Shown: positions 8,517-18,188 of the stretch, piece after piece
Layout of the letters: every line of letters begins with the position of its first letter
Numbering within the stretch: the first letter of the stretch is position 1
NCBI GenBank assembly: GCA_014163555.1
Contig: JACJGO010000006.1
Location: 216,809-280,808, forward strand
Length of the DNA stretch: 64,000 nucleotides
Direction: 5' to 3'
From: Flavisolibacter longurius
Lineage (GTDB): Bacteria; Bacteroidota; Bacteroidia; Chitinophagales; Chitinophagaceae
The notes under the pieces: model-generated
Database searches by the model: none
Told to the model about the DNA's origin: nothing
What the model saw: the letters and a program-made list of their open reading frames with translations, nothing else
Position numbers and translations under genes: made by a program

Positions 8517-10631
8517 TTATTCAGCCGGCAGCAACACATTGAACGTAGCGCCTTCGTCCTGCCTGCTTTCTGCCCAGATATAACCGCCATGGTTATGCGC
8601 TACCTTCCGGGCAATGGATAAGCCAACGCCGGTGCCTTTGTATTCGTTGTTGCCATGCAGGCGGGTGAATACAGTAAAGATCCGTTCGGCATCCTCCTGC
8701 AGAAAACCAATGCCGTTGTCCTTTATCCGGATCAGGTGATAGCGTGTTTCGCCTTCAATGCCATTGAGGTTCCGTTGGATGGCCACCTCCTTTCCGTTTA
8801 CCAGGCTGGCCTCGATGGTGATTTCCGGTACGCCATCCGGTTTGCTGTATTTCAGTGCATTGGCCAGCAGGTTTTCAAAAAGCTGTTGCAACTGGCGTTG
8901 CTGCCCTTTGATCGTAGGCAGTGGCCCAACGGTTACGTTGGCTCCCTTTTCGGCAATATGCAGTTCCAGGTCATCCAGCACAAAGGCCAGGGTCTGGTTC
9001 AGGTCCACCGTTGCCGTTGACCGAACACCCCGGCTGACATGCGAATACAGCAGCAGGTCGTCGATGAGAGAATTCATGCGCCGGGCACCCATCTCCAGCC
9101 GCTCAAAATAGCGACGGTCTTCTTCTTCCAGCTTGCTTTGCAGCCGTCCTTTCAGCCGGTCGGCAAAAAAGTGGATCTTCCGGATGGGTTCCTTCATGTC
9201 GTGCGAAGCGGCATAGGCAAATTCTTCCAGGTTTTGGTTCGACTGCCGGAGTTCTTCGTTGGTTTTTTCCAGTTCCCTAGTGCGTTCCATCACTTTTCGC
9301 TCCAGGCTTTCTTCCGACTTTCGCAGGGCTTGTTCGGCCAGCTTCCGGTCGTGTATGTCAATGCCCACGCCAAACCATTTAGTGACTTTTCCCGTAACGG
9401 GATCCCTGTACGGCGTGGCCCGGTTAAGGAACCAGCGGTACTCGCCTTCTTTGGAAAGATTGCGTTGCTCCACCTCCCAGGGCTCTCCGGTTTGCATGGC
9501 TTTGCCAAAGGCCTCCATCACGTTGGGCGCATCGTCGGGGTGAAGGTGCTTTACGGCAATATCGGCTGCCGTGGTGTCGGAGAAAGGCACACCGCAGTAG
9601 TCGCACCAGTGCCTGTTTAAAAATTCCGCCCGCCCGCTATCATCCGTGATCCAGATGCTTTGCGGAACGGTATCAGCCATGGTGCGAAAGCGTTCTTCCG
9701 ATTCGTGAAGCGCCTTCTCAACCCGGGCCCGCACAACGGCATCCCAGGTACGTTCGGCAACGGTTTGCACCAGGCTGATCTCGTCTTCCGTCCAGGAATA
9801 CGGTTGCCGGTGGTGGATGAAAAAAACAGCAAGCAGTTCTCCGTTTCGCAACAGCGGCACATTGAGCATGGCTCCCAACAGGAGGGCCTTGTGGGCCTCC
9901 TTTTCTTCTTTGCTGAGCGAAGGGTCGGACGCAATGTTGCTGCGGATGATCGTTTTGCCTTCCCGGAGGGATTTTAACAGATCCGGGCCGTAATCGTCAT
10001 AGGTGTGCCTGCCCCGGATGGAGGTTACGTCGTTGGTATAGTCGGTGGTGACAATCACCGTTCGCCCGTCACCGCCGTCTTCGGCATACCCGGCACGATC
10101 GGCATGCAGGTACCCGGCCAGCAGACTGGCCGCCCCGTATTGAATATCGGCCGGATCGGCCATCTCCTTTAAATGGTCATTGAGGTGTAGCAGGAAGGCT
10201 TGCTGCTTCCCGCTTTTACGCACCATGTCTTCGGCCTTTCTTATTTCCGTGATGTCGCGGGTGGTGCCCGCTACCGCTTCCACGTCGCCCTGTTGGTTGG
10301 TCACTGGCACAAAGATGTAATCGTAAATGCGGTTGCCCAGCACGGCATGCGGGAAGGAAACTTCGCCGCGAATGGGCTGGCGGGTAGCCACTACCTGGTC
10401 AATCTCCCTCTCGTGCATCTCGGCATGCCAGGGTTCGTACCCATTTTCCAATAAGCTTTTCCCGATCGCCTGTTCCCAGGTTTTACCCCACATGGTAAGC
10501 ACGGCATGGTTCACATAGGTAAAGCGATAGGAGAGATCAAACGCATAAATAAGATCAGGTGTACTGGCAGAGATGGAGTTCAGGATGGATAAGGTATCCA
10601 CTGGTTTTGCTGCGGTTGCTGACATCGGCAC
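8517..10631 (-). CDS. PAS-GAF-PAS hybrid sensor histidine kinase (soluble)
   Basis: A 704-aa protein without membrane segments: PAS (about 15-135), GAF (145-305, PLLRNGELLAVFFIHH), PAS/PAC (310-430, EGEYRWFLNRATPY), a coiled coil (435-470) and the kinase core. The dimerisation helix has YAASHDMKEPIRKI with phospho-acceptor His477. The ATPase domain has LLANALKYSKPD, IKDNGIGFL, FTVFTRLHG and GTGVGLSIARK. The core closely resembles that of the phytochrome kinase at 2.5 kb, suggesting a shared subfamily that signals to stand-alone receivers. No cognate regulator adjoins it. Ligand unknown. Confidence 0.92.
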   Translation of the reverse strand: MPMSATAAKPVDTLSILNSISASTPDLIYAFDLSYRFTYVNHAVLTMWGKTWEQAIGKSLLENGYEPWHAEMHEREIDQVVATRQPIRGEVSFPHAVLGNRIYDYIFVPVTNQQGDVEAVAGTTRDITEIRKAEDMVRKSGKQQAFLLHLNDHLKEMADPADIQYGAASLLAGYLHADRAGYAEDGGDGRTVIVTTDYTNDVTSIRGRHTYDDYGPDLLKSLREGKTIIRSNIASDPSLSKEEKEAHKALLLGAMLNVPLLRNGELLAVFFIHHRQPYSWTEDEISLVQTVAERTWDAVVRARVEKALHESEERFRTMADTVPQSIWITDDSGRAEFLNRHWCDYCGVPFSDTTAADIAVKHLHPDDAPNVMEAFGKAMQTGEPWEVEQRNLSKEGEYRWFLNRATPYRDPVTGKVTKWFGVGIDIHDRKLAEQALRKSEESLERKVMERTRELEKTNEELRQSNQNLEEFAYAASHDMKEPIRKIHFFADRLKGRLQSKLEEEDRRYFERLEMGARRMNSLIDDLLLYSHVSRGVRSTATVDLNQTLAFVLDDLELHIAEKGANVTVGPLPTIKGQQRQLQQLFENLLANALKYSKPDGVPEITIEASLVNGKEVAIQRNLNGIEGETRYHLIRIKDNGIGFLQEDAERIFTVFTRLHGNNEYKGTGVGLSIARKVAHNHGGYIWAESRQDEGATFNVLLPAE

Positions 10632-10944
10632 AAAAACGGGGTTAAGGAAGACTAAGTTAGGTTTTTACAGATAGCGTTCCTCCTTTTTAACATACGCCGG
10701 CCGTCTTTTTTTGGCGGGAAGCGGTCGGTGCGGACGGACCTGCTTCACAGGCGCAGGCCTGTTATCCTAGAGTTTGATGACACTGCGCATGGTTGGGCGT
10801 ATCCTGTTTCTTTTGGGAGAGGACGGCTGTCAGGATTAGCCAGCCCCTGGTACGGGCGGGGAAACCAGGTTTATTCCCGGTACGGATTTCCCCTTATTCC
10901 CGGAAAAAACACCTGTGCACCGCTGTCAAGAAAGGCACCGCAAC
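10632..10944. other. intergenic region with a degraded A-type repeat
   Basis: About 310 nt upstream of the T9SS repeat protein. Bases 10731-10790 (GGACGGACCTGC...TTATCCTA...GATGACACT) resemble a decayed copy of the dispersed A repeat. Nothing else is recognisable before the promoter. Confidence 0.45.
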
Positions 10945-10975
10945 TTGAAATTGCAGAAACGGCAGGTTAGCTTTG
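10945..10975 (+). promoter_or_regulatory. Bacteroidota promoter of the T9SS repeat protein
   Basis: TTG at 10945-10947, a 20-nt spacer, then TAGCTTTG at 10968-10975 match the Bacteroidota sigma-ABfr consensus (TTG at -33, TAnnTTTG at -7). Transcription should start near 10982, giving a ~25-nt leader before the ATG at 11007. Confidence 0.7.
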
Positions 10976-11006
10976 CACCGTTTTATCGAATCTTAATCAA
11001 AATCCT

Positions 11007-13460
11007 ATGAAAATTCTGAAACTCACTGCGTTTCTCTTCTTTTCGTTTTTCCTTTTTTGTCAATCACGGGTACAGGCACAAGCTCCTACCGTTACGGTGC
11101 AGGCAGGCTATCCCATTGGCCGGCCGGCCAGCCAGGTAGCGTATGGCAATGGAAAGTATGTTCTGCTGACCACCTACCAATACAACCAGGTGTTTCAATC
11201 CGCTTCGGGCACCGCTTGGAGCACGGTAAGCACCAGCGGGCTAACCGCCAGCCAGTTAAATTTTATGGTGTATGGCGCCGGTGTATTTGTGGTGGTGGGC
11301 AACGGCGGCGTGATTCAAAGCTCCGCCGATGGCAGTAGCTGGACAACCCGTCCATCGGGCACAACAGCCGACCTGGTAAAGGTTTATTTCGTGAACAACA
11401 CTTTTTTTGCCATTGGCAAAAACAGAACCCTGCTGACATCTGCCGATGGTCTTAGCTGGGAAGCCATGGTGTTTGGCGCCGGCGACCCGGCCGACTTCTT
11501 TATGTCGCTGACCTACGGCAACGGCGTTTATGTTTTGTCGGCCCGCAAAGACTACGGTTCCCAGGCCATCATCTACCGCTCAACAACAGCAACAAGCAAC
11601 AGCTGGACGGTTACCACCAACTCCCTTCCCCCGGCCACCTATATCAACCGCATTCAGTTTCTGAACAACCGGTTTTTTGTTTTTACGGCGGGTAATGACA
11701 TGTATCAGTCCACCGATGGTATTAGCTGGACCAACTTTACAGCCTCCGTGGTGTTAACACAGCCCGATGGAACCACAAGACCATGGGGCTTAGGGCATCA
11801 GATTTTTAATGGTGTTTGGGACGGTACCAACTACCATTTTTACGGCTCCGGCACTTACTACGGTGGCTACGGATCTACCTTCACCTCAACGGATGGCGTC
11901 AACTTTATACTGATCCCCAAGACCGCCTACATTGTTCCGCAGGAATCCACCATCATCAACGGAATCTATTTTATTTGCGGCAACGAAGGCATCGTAAGCT
12001 CTGCCGATGGTCTGGTGTATAAGCATTCCGGCAACAGCTTCACCGACATGGTGAAAACGGCCAACAAATACGTGGCTGTGGGCGGTATCACCAGCGACGG
12101 GCTGCTCTGCAACACTGCTGACTTCAGCAACTGGACCAGCCGCGGCCCTGCCAACATCCGCGAAGTTTATACGGTGGCTTACGACGGCAGTACCGTATTG
12201 GCAGGCGGTTATACCGGTATCTACAGCTCATCCGATGAAGGTGATAGCTGGACAAAGGTTTTCCACGATGCCAACGAAAGCACCATTGCCATGACCTATG
12301 GGGCCGGCCGTTTTGTAACCGCCGGGTACAACAACGATGGTCCTTTTCTCCGCTACTCTACCAACAGCGGTGTTAGCTGGACAACGGCCAATACCCTGAA
12401 CAATTATTACAACAGGGTGCGTTATGTGAACAACCGTTTTTTTGCCTTGGGCTCCAACGGCGATGAATACGAGGGGCGCATCCTTACCTCCACCGATGGT
12501 ATCAGCTGGACCGATGTAACCCCCGATCTTGGTTTTACCGTGTACTATTACAACGACGTGGTTTTTGACGGCACCCGGTACCATGTGCTGGGCATCGATG
12601 CGGACTATAACTTTTTTACCGTGTCAACAGCCACGCCGGCCACGGCTTCCAGCTATGGAAACAAAGCCGTGTGCACCAACACACCGGCAGGGGTTACCCT
12701 TGGCGGCAACTGGGACCAGGGCCTGCTAACCTACAGCAACGGACAGTTTACTGGGGCTGTGATTGATGCCGTAACCGGCCAGGATTATATCATTACCTCC
12801 ACCGATGGTAGTAGCTGGACGGCCCTGCCGCAGGCCAGCTTTGGTTCGGCCATGGCAGCCTATACCAATGGCAACACCGTGCAGATGGTGGCCAGGGGAA
12901 ATACCCTGATTACCGTTCAATACGATAACCTTCTGCCCGTACGGCTGCTCCATTTTGAGGGAAGCCTGGCCGAAAAAGGCGTACAGTTGCGCTGGAGCAC
13001 GGCCACCGAACAAAACAGCTTAGCGTTTGCAGTGGAGCACAGCACCGATGGCCGGGTATGGAAACGCATTGGCACTGTAAATGCAGCAGGCAACAGCAGC
13101 AGCCGGCAGGATTATAGCCTTCTTCACACGGCACCAATAGAAGGCATAAACTACTACCGCCTGCAACAGCAGGACAGGGACGGCACCAACACTTACAGCC
13201 GCGTAGTAACAGCGCGGTATGGCAAGGCCCTGCAGGCAAACCTATATCCCAACCCGGTAAAAACTAGACTCACGGTTCGCACCGGCAGTGCGCAGCCCGG
13301 CAGCATTACCCTGTTTACAACCGCCGGGCAACCGGTAAAGCGTGCCGCTATCCAGGGCTTTGAAACCAGCTTGGATGTAAGCGGCCTGCCGGCCGGTGTG
13401 TACCTGGCCGAGATGCGCCAGGGCAACCAGCAGTTGCGCCTCTCCGTGGTAAAAGAATAA
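11007..13460 (+). CDS. T9SS-secreted repeat protein (BNR/beta-propeller-like)
   Basis: An 817-aa secreted protein: signal peptide (cleavage near VQAQA), then about ten blade-like repeats each carrying a Ser-x-Asp-Gly-x-Ser-Trp motif such as SADGSSW, STDGISW and STNSGVSW. These resemble the Asp-box/BNR or photosynthesis-system-assembly type of beta-propeller repeat. Residues ~650-740 (LLHFEGSLAEKGVQLRW) are the linker often found before T9SS tails, and the C-terminus (NLYPNPVKTRLTV...GVYLAEM) is a T9SS type A sorting domain. Probably released or attached to the surface; ligand unknown. It has its own promoter and terminator. Confidence 0.9.
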   Translation: MKILKLTAFLFFSFFLFCQSRVQAQAPTVTVQAGYPIGRPASQVAYGNGKYVLLTTYQYNQVFQSASGTAWSTVSTSGLTASQLNFMVYGAGVFVVVGNGGVIQSSADGSSWTTRPSGTTADLVKVYFVNNTFFAIGKNRTLLTSADGLSWEAMVFGAGDPADFFMSLTYGNGVYVLSARKDYGSQAIIYRSTTATSNSWTVTTNSLPPATYINRIQFLNNRFFVFTAGNDMYQSTDGISWTNFTASVVLTQPDGTTRPWGLGHQIFNGVWDGTNYHFYGSGTYYGGYGSTFTSTDGVNFILIPKTAYIVPQESTIINGIYFICGNEGIVSSADGLVYKHSGNSFTDMVKTANKYVAVGGITSDGLLCNTADFSNWTSRGPANIREVYTVAYDGSTVLAGGYTGIYSSSDEGDSWTKVFHDANESTIAMTYGAGRFVTAGYNNDGPFLRYSTNSGVSWTTANTLNNYYNRVRYVNNRFFALGSNGDEYEGRILTSTDGISWTDVTPDLGFTVYYYNDVVFDGTRYHVLGIDADYNFFTVSTATPATASSYGNKAVCTNTPAGVTLGGNWDQGLLTYSNGQFTGAVIDAVTGQDYIITSTDGSSWTALPQASFGSAMAAYTNGNTVQMVARGNTLITVQYDNLLPVRLLHFEGSLAEKGVQLRWSTATEQNSLAFAVEHSTDGRVWKRIGTVNAAGNSSSRQDYSLLHTAPIEGINYYRLQQQDRDGTNTYSRVVTARYGKALQANLYPNPVKTRLTVRTGSAQPGSITLFTTAGQPVKRAAIQGFETSLDVSGLPAGVYLAEMRQGNQQLRLSVVKE

Positions 13461-13479
13461 GCTTTTTTACAAACGGATA

Positions 13480-13517
13480 AAAAAGCCCCTGTCGTCACCG
13501 GCGGGGGCTTTTCTTTT
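13480..13517 (+). terminator. intrinsic terminator
   Basis: AAAAGCCCC paired with GGGGCTTTT, followed by CTTTT, 20 nt after the stop of the T9SS repeat gene. Confidence 0.88.
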
Positions 13518-13980
13518 GAAAAGAGCTAGCCGTTTTGCCCGGGCCCTGTGGCAAAATTCCGGGTGTTTTATCCTTGGCCCTAGCAGTGCACCCGCCGCCG
13601 CAACGGCCTTTCCCCCGGTTGTGAAAGCGGTGTTTGACTATCCCCATTGCCGTATCAAGTCCATATCAAGTCCATACTTTAATGGACTTGATATGGACTT
13701 GATCCCATTTTTTGCCCTTGCGTACAGGGGGGTAACACCGAGCCGCAACAGGAGCAGGGTTGGAAGGAGGCGAAACAAAACGCAGGGAAGACAAACTGCT
13801 TAAATAGGACTTCCCTTCTGTGAGTGAAGGGTAGGCTTCCGGTTTGAAAGAACAGGCCGGGTGGCACAATGATTTTAGCTTACAGGCGGCCAGCATGGTG
13901 CCGGTTGCCGGAAAGCTTTTTACAACTATGCCTTTCCGTGACTGGCAGCAACAGCCAATAAAAACGAAATGGTATCTAAC
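13518..13980. other. intergenic region with a large perfect palindrome
   Basis: About 460 nt with no convincing gene. Its only clear structure is the perfect inverted repeat at 13654-13703, listed separately. The end serves as upstream region of the lipoprotein gene at 13981. Confidence 0.6.
13654..13703. repeat. perfect 22-bp inverted repeat built of tandem 11-mers
   Basis: Two direct copies of ATCAAGTCCAT (13654-13664, 13665-13675), a 6-nt spacer ACTTTA, then two direct copies of the complement ATGGACTTGAT (13682-13692, 13693-13703). No T-run follows, so it is not a standard terminator. Confidence 0.95.
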
Positions 13981-14673
13981 ATGAAAACCTCAGTTCCCTG
14001 CCTCCTGCTCCTGCTCCTGGCCGCCTGTAATGGGGAGCCCACCACCACAGGAGAAAACAATACTGTTCAAAATGAAGAAGCCCCTGCGGAGAGCCAGAAC
14101 GCCGGCCTGTTAGCCCCATTCCGGGAAAAGCGGTTTGATACGCTTTGGGTGTATTCGCCGCCCGACCTGAAAGGGACGTACGAAGGGGTGCCGCTGGACA
14201 GTGCGGCGGCCGTCCTGTTTCCGCCTGAGATAGCCGAAAAACATTTCAGCGATCCCCCGGGCTTGTTTGCAGTGTACCGCTTACCGTTGGCACCAGGATT
14301 TACCGGCCTGCTGGCCCGCACCCCCGACTGGTATGTGCCCAACTCCCTGAAACTTTTTTACTGGAACCAGAAAGCCGACAGCATCACATCGTACGTGGAG
14401 CTGGCGCAGGCCTGGGGCGATGCCAGTGACTTTCACCGCAAAGACGCCTGGATCTTCCGGGCGGCTGACAGCAGCCTGCAGGCCCTGGTGTGGTTTTACG
14501 AGGAGCACGACAACAGCATTGAAATGCCATCGGACAAAACCAAAACGGTCCGACAGTCCTACGCTCTTTTGGCCCTCTCCGGCCCGCGAGCCGATACGCT
14601 CAGCAAAGACAGCGCAGCCCTGGCATCTCGGTTCGGGCACCTTACCCGTAAGCTGGCAGGCGATCCTTACTGA
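13981..14673 (+). CDS. hypothetical lipoprotein
   Basis: A 230-aa lipoprotein with signal MKTSVPCLLLLLLAAC and mature start CNGEP, followed by a short Thr/Glu/Asn-rich linker. The body has no motif I recognise: mixed alpha/beta with many aromatic residues (YSPPDLKGTYEGVPL, DWYVPNSLKLFYW). An ATG four codons earlier is in frame but fits the signal less well. Function unknown. Confidence 0.75.
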   Translation: MKTSVPCLLLLLLAACNGEPTTTGENNTVQNEEAPAESQNAGLLAPFREKRFDTLWVYSPPDLKGTYEGVPLDSAAAVLFPPEIAEKHFSDPPGLFAVYRLPLAPGFTGLLARTPDWYVPNSLKLFYWNQKADSITSYVELAQAWGDASDFHRKDAWIFRAADSSLQALVWFYEEHDNSIEMPSDKTKTVRQSYALLALSGPRADTLSKDSAALASRFGHLTRKLAGDPY

Positions 14674-14790
14674 GGCTACCGGTGATTGGTAAACGTTTTT
14701 TCGTTGTTCACTTCTTTTTCATGGCAGGTTGTAGTTTGACCTTGCAGCCCGAACGATTACTCTATTTGGCAAGACGCTACAGGTTCGATA

Positions 14791-14856
14791 GGCAGACCTG
14801 GTTTACGAACGCAGACCAGCTATCCTATAAATTGAAGAACACTTCGGATAGCAGGG
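14791..14856. repeat. A-type dispersed hairpin repeat
   Basis: Copy with the best-preserved right hairpin: GCTATCC at 14819 pairs with GGATAGC, and the loop holds TTGAAGAACACTTC. The left part reads CAGACCTGG...CAGACCAGC. Related to the copies at 24545, 25726 and 27295. Confidence 0.7.
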
Positions 14857-14925
14857 TTTGTTCCCTCTCTCCTTCAACACAACCAAGGCATACGTTTTGT
14901 TTCTCTTCACGCCTAATTCTTTTCC

Positions 14926-16260
14926 ATGACGTTATATCGTATCACCCTTCTTTCTTTCGCCGCTTACATCATAAGCACGGGCTGCGGCCCCGGCGCCGAA
15001 GAAAAAAAGGAACAAAACAAGGGCAAGGACGCTACTGTAGCCACTGCCACGCAAACGGTTGATCTGCCGGCGCCCTACGCCACCGAATCGGTGCGCAACT
15101 TCAGCAACGTGATTGGATGGGCGGCCGGGCAAACACCAAAAGCGCCGGAGGGGTTTACGGTCACGGCGTTTGCCGACAACCTGGAAAACCCGCGGTGGAT
15201 TTACATTACGCCGAACGGCGACATCCTGGTAGCGGAATCCAACACCAAATCGGGGGTGAAAGACAAGGTGAAAAACGTTGTGGCCGGCAAAACCAAATCG
15301 CAGAACGATGGCGCTTCCGCCAACCGCATTACCCTGTTCCGGGATGCTGACAGCGACGGCCGGTACGAAACCCGTTCCCTTTTTCTGCAGAACCTGAACC
15401 AGCCCTTTGGCATGCTGGTGCTGGGCAACACGTTTTACGTGGCCAATACCGACGGCGTGCTGCAATTTCCCTATACACCCGGCGCCACCTCTATCACCGG
15501 GCAGGGGAAAAAAATCCTTTCCCTGCCGGCCGGCGGCTACAACAACCACTGGACGCGGAATTTGCTGGCCAGTAAGGACGGTTCAAAAATCTATGTTTCG
15601 GTAGGCTCGGCCAGCAACGTGGCGGAGCACGGCCTGGCCACCGAAAACCGGCGGGCCGCTATTTTGGAGATCAACCCCGATGGCTCCGGCGAACGGCTTT
15701 ACGCCAGTGGCCTCCGCAACCCCGTCGGCATGGGCTGGGCCCCCGGCAGCACGACCCTGTGGACGGCGGTTAACGAGCGGGATGGCCTGGGCGACGACCT
15801 GGTGCCGGATTACCTGACATCGGTAAAGCCGGGCGGCTTTTACGGCTGGCCCTTTTATTATTTTGGCCAGAACGAAGACCCGCGGCTGAAGGACAGCGTA
15901 CCCAAACCGGCCGCCGCTTCGGTGCTGGTGCCCGAGGTGCCCCTTGGTTCGCATACGGCTTCGCTGGGACTTGCCTTTGACGAGGCGGCGGCCCTGCCGG
16001 GCAAATACAGCGGCGGTGCCTTTATTGGGCAACGCGGCTCCTGGAACCGGTCGCAGTTGGCGGGGTATAAAGTGTTGTTTGTTCCGTTCAAAGGCGGCAA
16101 GCCTTCCGGGCCGCCCGAAGATTTCCTTACCGGCTTCCTGGCAGGAAAGGAAAACGATGTGCACGGCCGGCCGGTAGGCATTGCCTTTACCAGGAACGGC
16201 ACCATGCTGGTAGCTGATGATGCGGGCAACCGGGTGTGGGCAATACGGCCCAAACGGTAA
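14926..16260 (+). CDS. sorbosone-dehydrogenase-family beta-propeller lipoprotein
   Basis: A 444-aa protein of the glucose/sorbosone dehydrogenase family (six-bladed propeller, PQQ-type fold). The N-terminus has a signal ending IISTGC, so it is a probable lipoprotein. Family motifs include GFTVTAFADNLENPRWIY, GDILVAES, LNQPFGMLVLG, YASGLRNPVGMGW, NERDGLGDDLVPDYL, YGWPFYYFG and FIGQRGSWNR. Periplasmic sugar or alcohol oxidation is expected from the family, but substrate and PQQ dependence cannot be read from sequence. Monocistronic. Confidence 0.88.
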   Translation: MTLYRITLLSFAAYIISTGCGPGAEEKKEQNKGKDATVATATQTVDLPAPYATESVRNFSNVIGWAAGQTPKAPEGFTVTAFADNLENPRWIYITPNGDILVAESNTKSGVKDKVKNVVAGKTKSQNDGASANRITLFRDADSDGRYETRSLFLQNLNQPFGMLVLGNTFYVANTDGVLQFPYTPGATSITGQGKKILSLPAGGYNNHWTRNLLASKDGSKIYVSVGSASNVAEHGLATENRRAAILEINPDGSGERLYASGLRNPVGMGWAPGSTTLWTAVNERDGLGDDLVPDYLTSVKPGGFYGWPFYYFGQNEDPRLKDSVPKPAAASVLVPEVPLGSHTASLGLAFDEAAALPGKYSGGAFIGQRGSWNRSQLAGYKVLFVPFKGGKPSGPPEDFLTGFLAGKENDVHGRPVGIAFTRNGTMLVADDAGNRVWAIRPKR

Positions 16261-16485
16261 AAACCAGCGTGCTGGTAGCTCCCGGCTGTTCTTTGCGGAG
16301 CAGCTTTATACCGATGGGGAGAAAAGGGGTGATTATTTACTGGCTGTGCGCTACAGGTATCCAGCCCGTTTGCACACAGGGAAAGAAATCGTTTACAATA
16401 GGAGAATGCGCCGAGGCAAATGGATAACAAATCTCCAGGGGAAAATAAGTATTGACACGGAAGGACTATCACCGACCAGCGCTGT

Positions 16486-16917
16486 TTATTTTGTTGCGCA
16501 GGCCGGATGGAGGCTCATGTGCCAGTAATCAAGGATAACCTTCAGTTGGGCCGTAATCTGTTCCAAGGTGTTCTTTTTGTGGAAATAGCCCTGCAGGTTG
16601 GCCACCCCGTAGGCTTCTTTTACGGTGGTTGGGTTGTCGGAGGTGGTTAAGAACACAAACGGGATGCACAGGGAACGCAACTGCTCGTCTGCTTCTATTT
16701 TCCGCTTGAATTCAATGCCGTTGAGCTTGGGCATGTTGATGTCGCAAAGAATTAAAAAAGGCTTTTCTGTTCGGCTTTGCAGGTGTTGGTAAGCGGCCTC
16801 GCAATCATCAAAAAATACCAGCGGGTGCGAAACACCCAATTGCTGCAGCACGTCGCGGACCATGTCCTGGTCATCGCGGTCGTCTTCGATAATAATGATC
16901 TCCTCAGGTTTAGACAT
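16486..16917 (-). CDS. stand-alone response regulator receiver protein
   Basis: A 143-aa single-domain receiver: acidic pocket IIEDDRDD, phospho-acceptor Asp59 in ILCDINMPKLNG, switch Thr in FVFLTTSDN and Lys in GYFHKKNT. No output domain. It belongs to the class that couples to soluble PAS or phytochrome kinases in Bacteroidota (Rcp1-like), so the kinases at 2.5 and 8.5 kb are plausible but unproven partners. Confidence 0.92.
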   Translation of the reverse strand: MSKPEEIIIIEDDRDDQDMVRDVLQQLGVSHPLVFFDDCEAAYQHLQSRTEKPFLILCDINMPKLNGIEFKRKIEADEQLRSLCIPFVFLTTSDNPTTVKEAYGVANLQGYFHKKNTLEQITAQLKVILDYWHMSLHPACATK

Positions 16918-17231
16918 AAACGGGTCTCAAGATAGATAAATTAATTCAGAGCCTGCTGCTATCGTGCAGGCACAGACGAACACGGCATGTCGCTGCCGAA
17001 AGTACAGGACAAGCAAAACCCCCTGCAAGAGAGGGGGTGCCCAAGGATTCATTCCGGTACGTGTGAATGGTGTTTTTCGAAAGGGTAGCAAGACCGTTTT
17101 GCGCTTTTCAGGTACGTTAACGCCTGTACAGTTGCAATTCCTTTGCCAAAGGGGAGGCCAGCCTGCGTAAATGTGGAAGGCCGTACGCCGGGCTATCCAA
17201 CAAGGGTTCTTACAAATATCAACGCCGGGCT
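16918..17231. other. intergenic region, nothing recognised
   Basis: About 310 nt between the receiver gene start and the next minus-strand gene. No RNA gene or dispersed repeat copy seen. Confidence 0.4.
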
Positions 17232-17441
17232 TTAGGCTTGTGTTCTGCCGGGAAACTCGGCCGGGTTGTTCAGGCTTTTGTCGTAAAGGAGCTTGGTGAG
17301 GGTAATGAGCCGCTTGCGTTTGTCCTGAACATCCTTCCAGGCAGCGCCATTGAGCAGGGCATCCGAAAGCGCCTTGAATTCCACTTCATACAGGGCTTTC
17401 AGGGCAGGGGTATCCAGTTGCTTCCACTGTCGGTCCATCAT
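17232..17441 (-). CDS. small hypothetical protein
   Basis: About 69 aa from the MMDRQWKQL start, all-helical and charged, no signal peptide. The frame continues 28 codons upstream to another ATG, but that stretch has no coding character, so the shorter form is preferred. Function unknown. Confidence 0.55.
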   Translation of the reverse strand: MMDRQWKQLDTPALKALYEVEFKALSDALLNGAAWKDVQDKRKRLITLTKLLYDKSLNNPAEFPGRTQA

Positions 17442-17927
17442 CACGCTTTTTGGGTTTCGTAGGTCAGATACGAAGAACGCGTTGGTGCGCCGGGTTCGTA
17501 TGCAGTACAGGGCTACAAAATGCATACCTATAGTTTTTCAGAGCTGTTGTAAACAGTTTTTTTTCATCCCATTAAACCTTTTGCACCAGAAAGGTTCTTA
17601 CCCTTGAAAAAAGCCCGTTTTCGTACCTGTGTGAAGGATCACCATGGCTATTTTCAGTAGGTTTTTGTCTGATCGCACTCTCTTTGAAAACAAACAGCCC
17701 TTTGACAAACACCGCACCCTTCAAGTACGACCCAGTACTTATTTAGCTCAGCAGCCCCTCTTTTTTGGAGGGGCTTTCTTTTACCGCTTACAAAAAACGC
17801 AATGTGCTGAAACGATGAAGACGTTTCTGAGGACAGGCTTCCACAAAGTTTTGGACAGAACCCGGAGCGTAGTGTTCAGCCTGCTCCGGCACTTGGATTG
17901 CAGTGATAACCTTTTAACCCGTACCCC
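17442..17927. other. intergenic region with one terminator
   Basis: About 490 nt with no convincing gene. It contains the terminator hairpin at 17753-17782. A 95-codon plus-strand frame from 17644 crosses that hairpin and is judged spurious. The terminator implies a short transcript upstream of it (possibly from ~17600), but I cannot define one. Confidence 0.5.
17753..17782 (+). terminator. orphan intrinsic terminator
   Basis: AGCCCCTC, a 7-nt T-rich loop, GAGGGGCT, then TTCTTTT. There is no annotated plus-strand gene directly upstream. Confidence 0.8.
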
Positions 17928-18188
17928 ATGACCTTACAGGATTTTCAGGCATTTTCATCAGCCAAACAACGCAGGCTGGTACACACCAAAGGTGTTTTCC
18001 TGCTCACCAGAACCGGTGTTGGCCTTACCGCTATTCTTTGCCAGGTAGAAGGCTTTTATGTAGAACTGCACCTCGATGCGGATAGTGCCGTGGTGCTCGA
18101 CCTGCATTCCTTTGACGACACCGCGGGGCTGGACCCCTACCTGCCACAGATTAGGCTTACGGAATTGCAACCCCTGCTGCGGCGATAA
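17928..18188 (+). CDS. small hypothetical protein
   Basis: An 86-aa protein, MTLQDFQAF..., with alternating strands (GVFLLTRTG, AILCQVEGFYVELHL, VVLDLHSFDD). No signal peptide or known motif. A cytosolic beta-sheet protein is inferred only from the pattern. Confidence 0.55.
   Translation: MTLQDFQAFSSAKQRRLVHTKGVFLLTRTGVGLTAILCQVEGFYVELHLDADSAVVLDLHSFDDTAGLDPYLPQIRLTELQPLLRR

Noticed and set aside
17644..17931. 95-codon plus-strand frame
   Set aside because: Crosses a clear intrinsic terminator and has no coding character.
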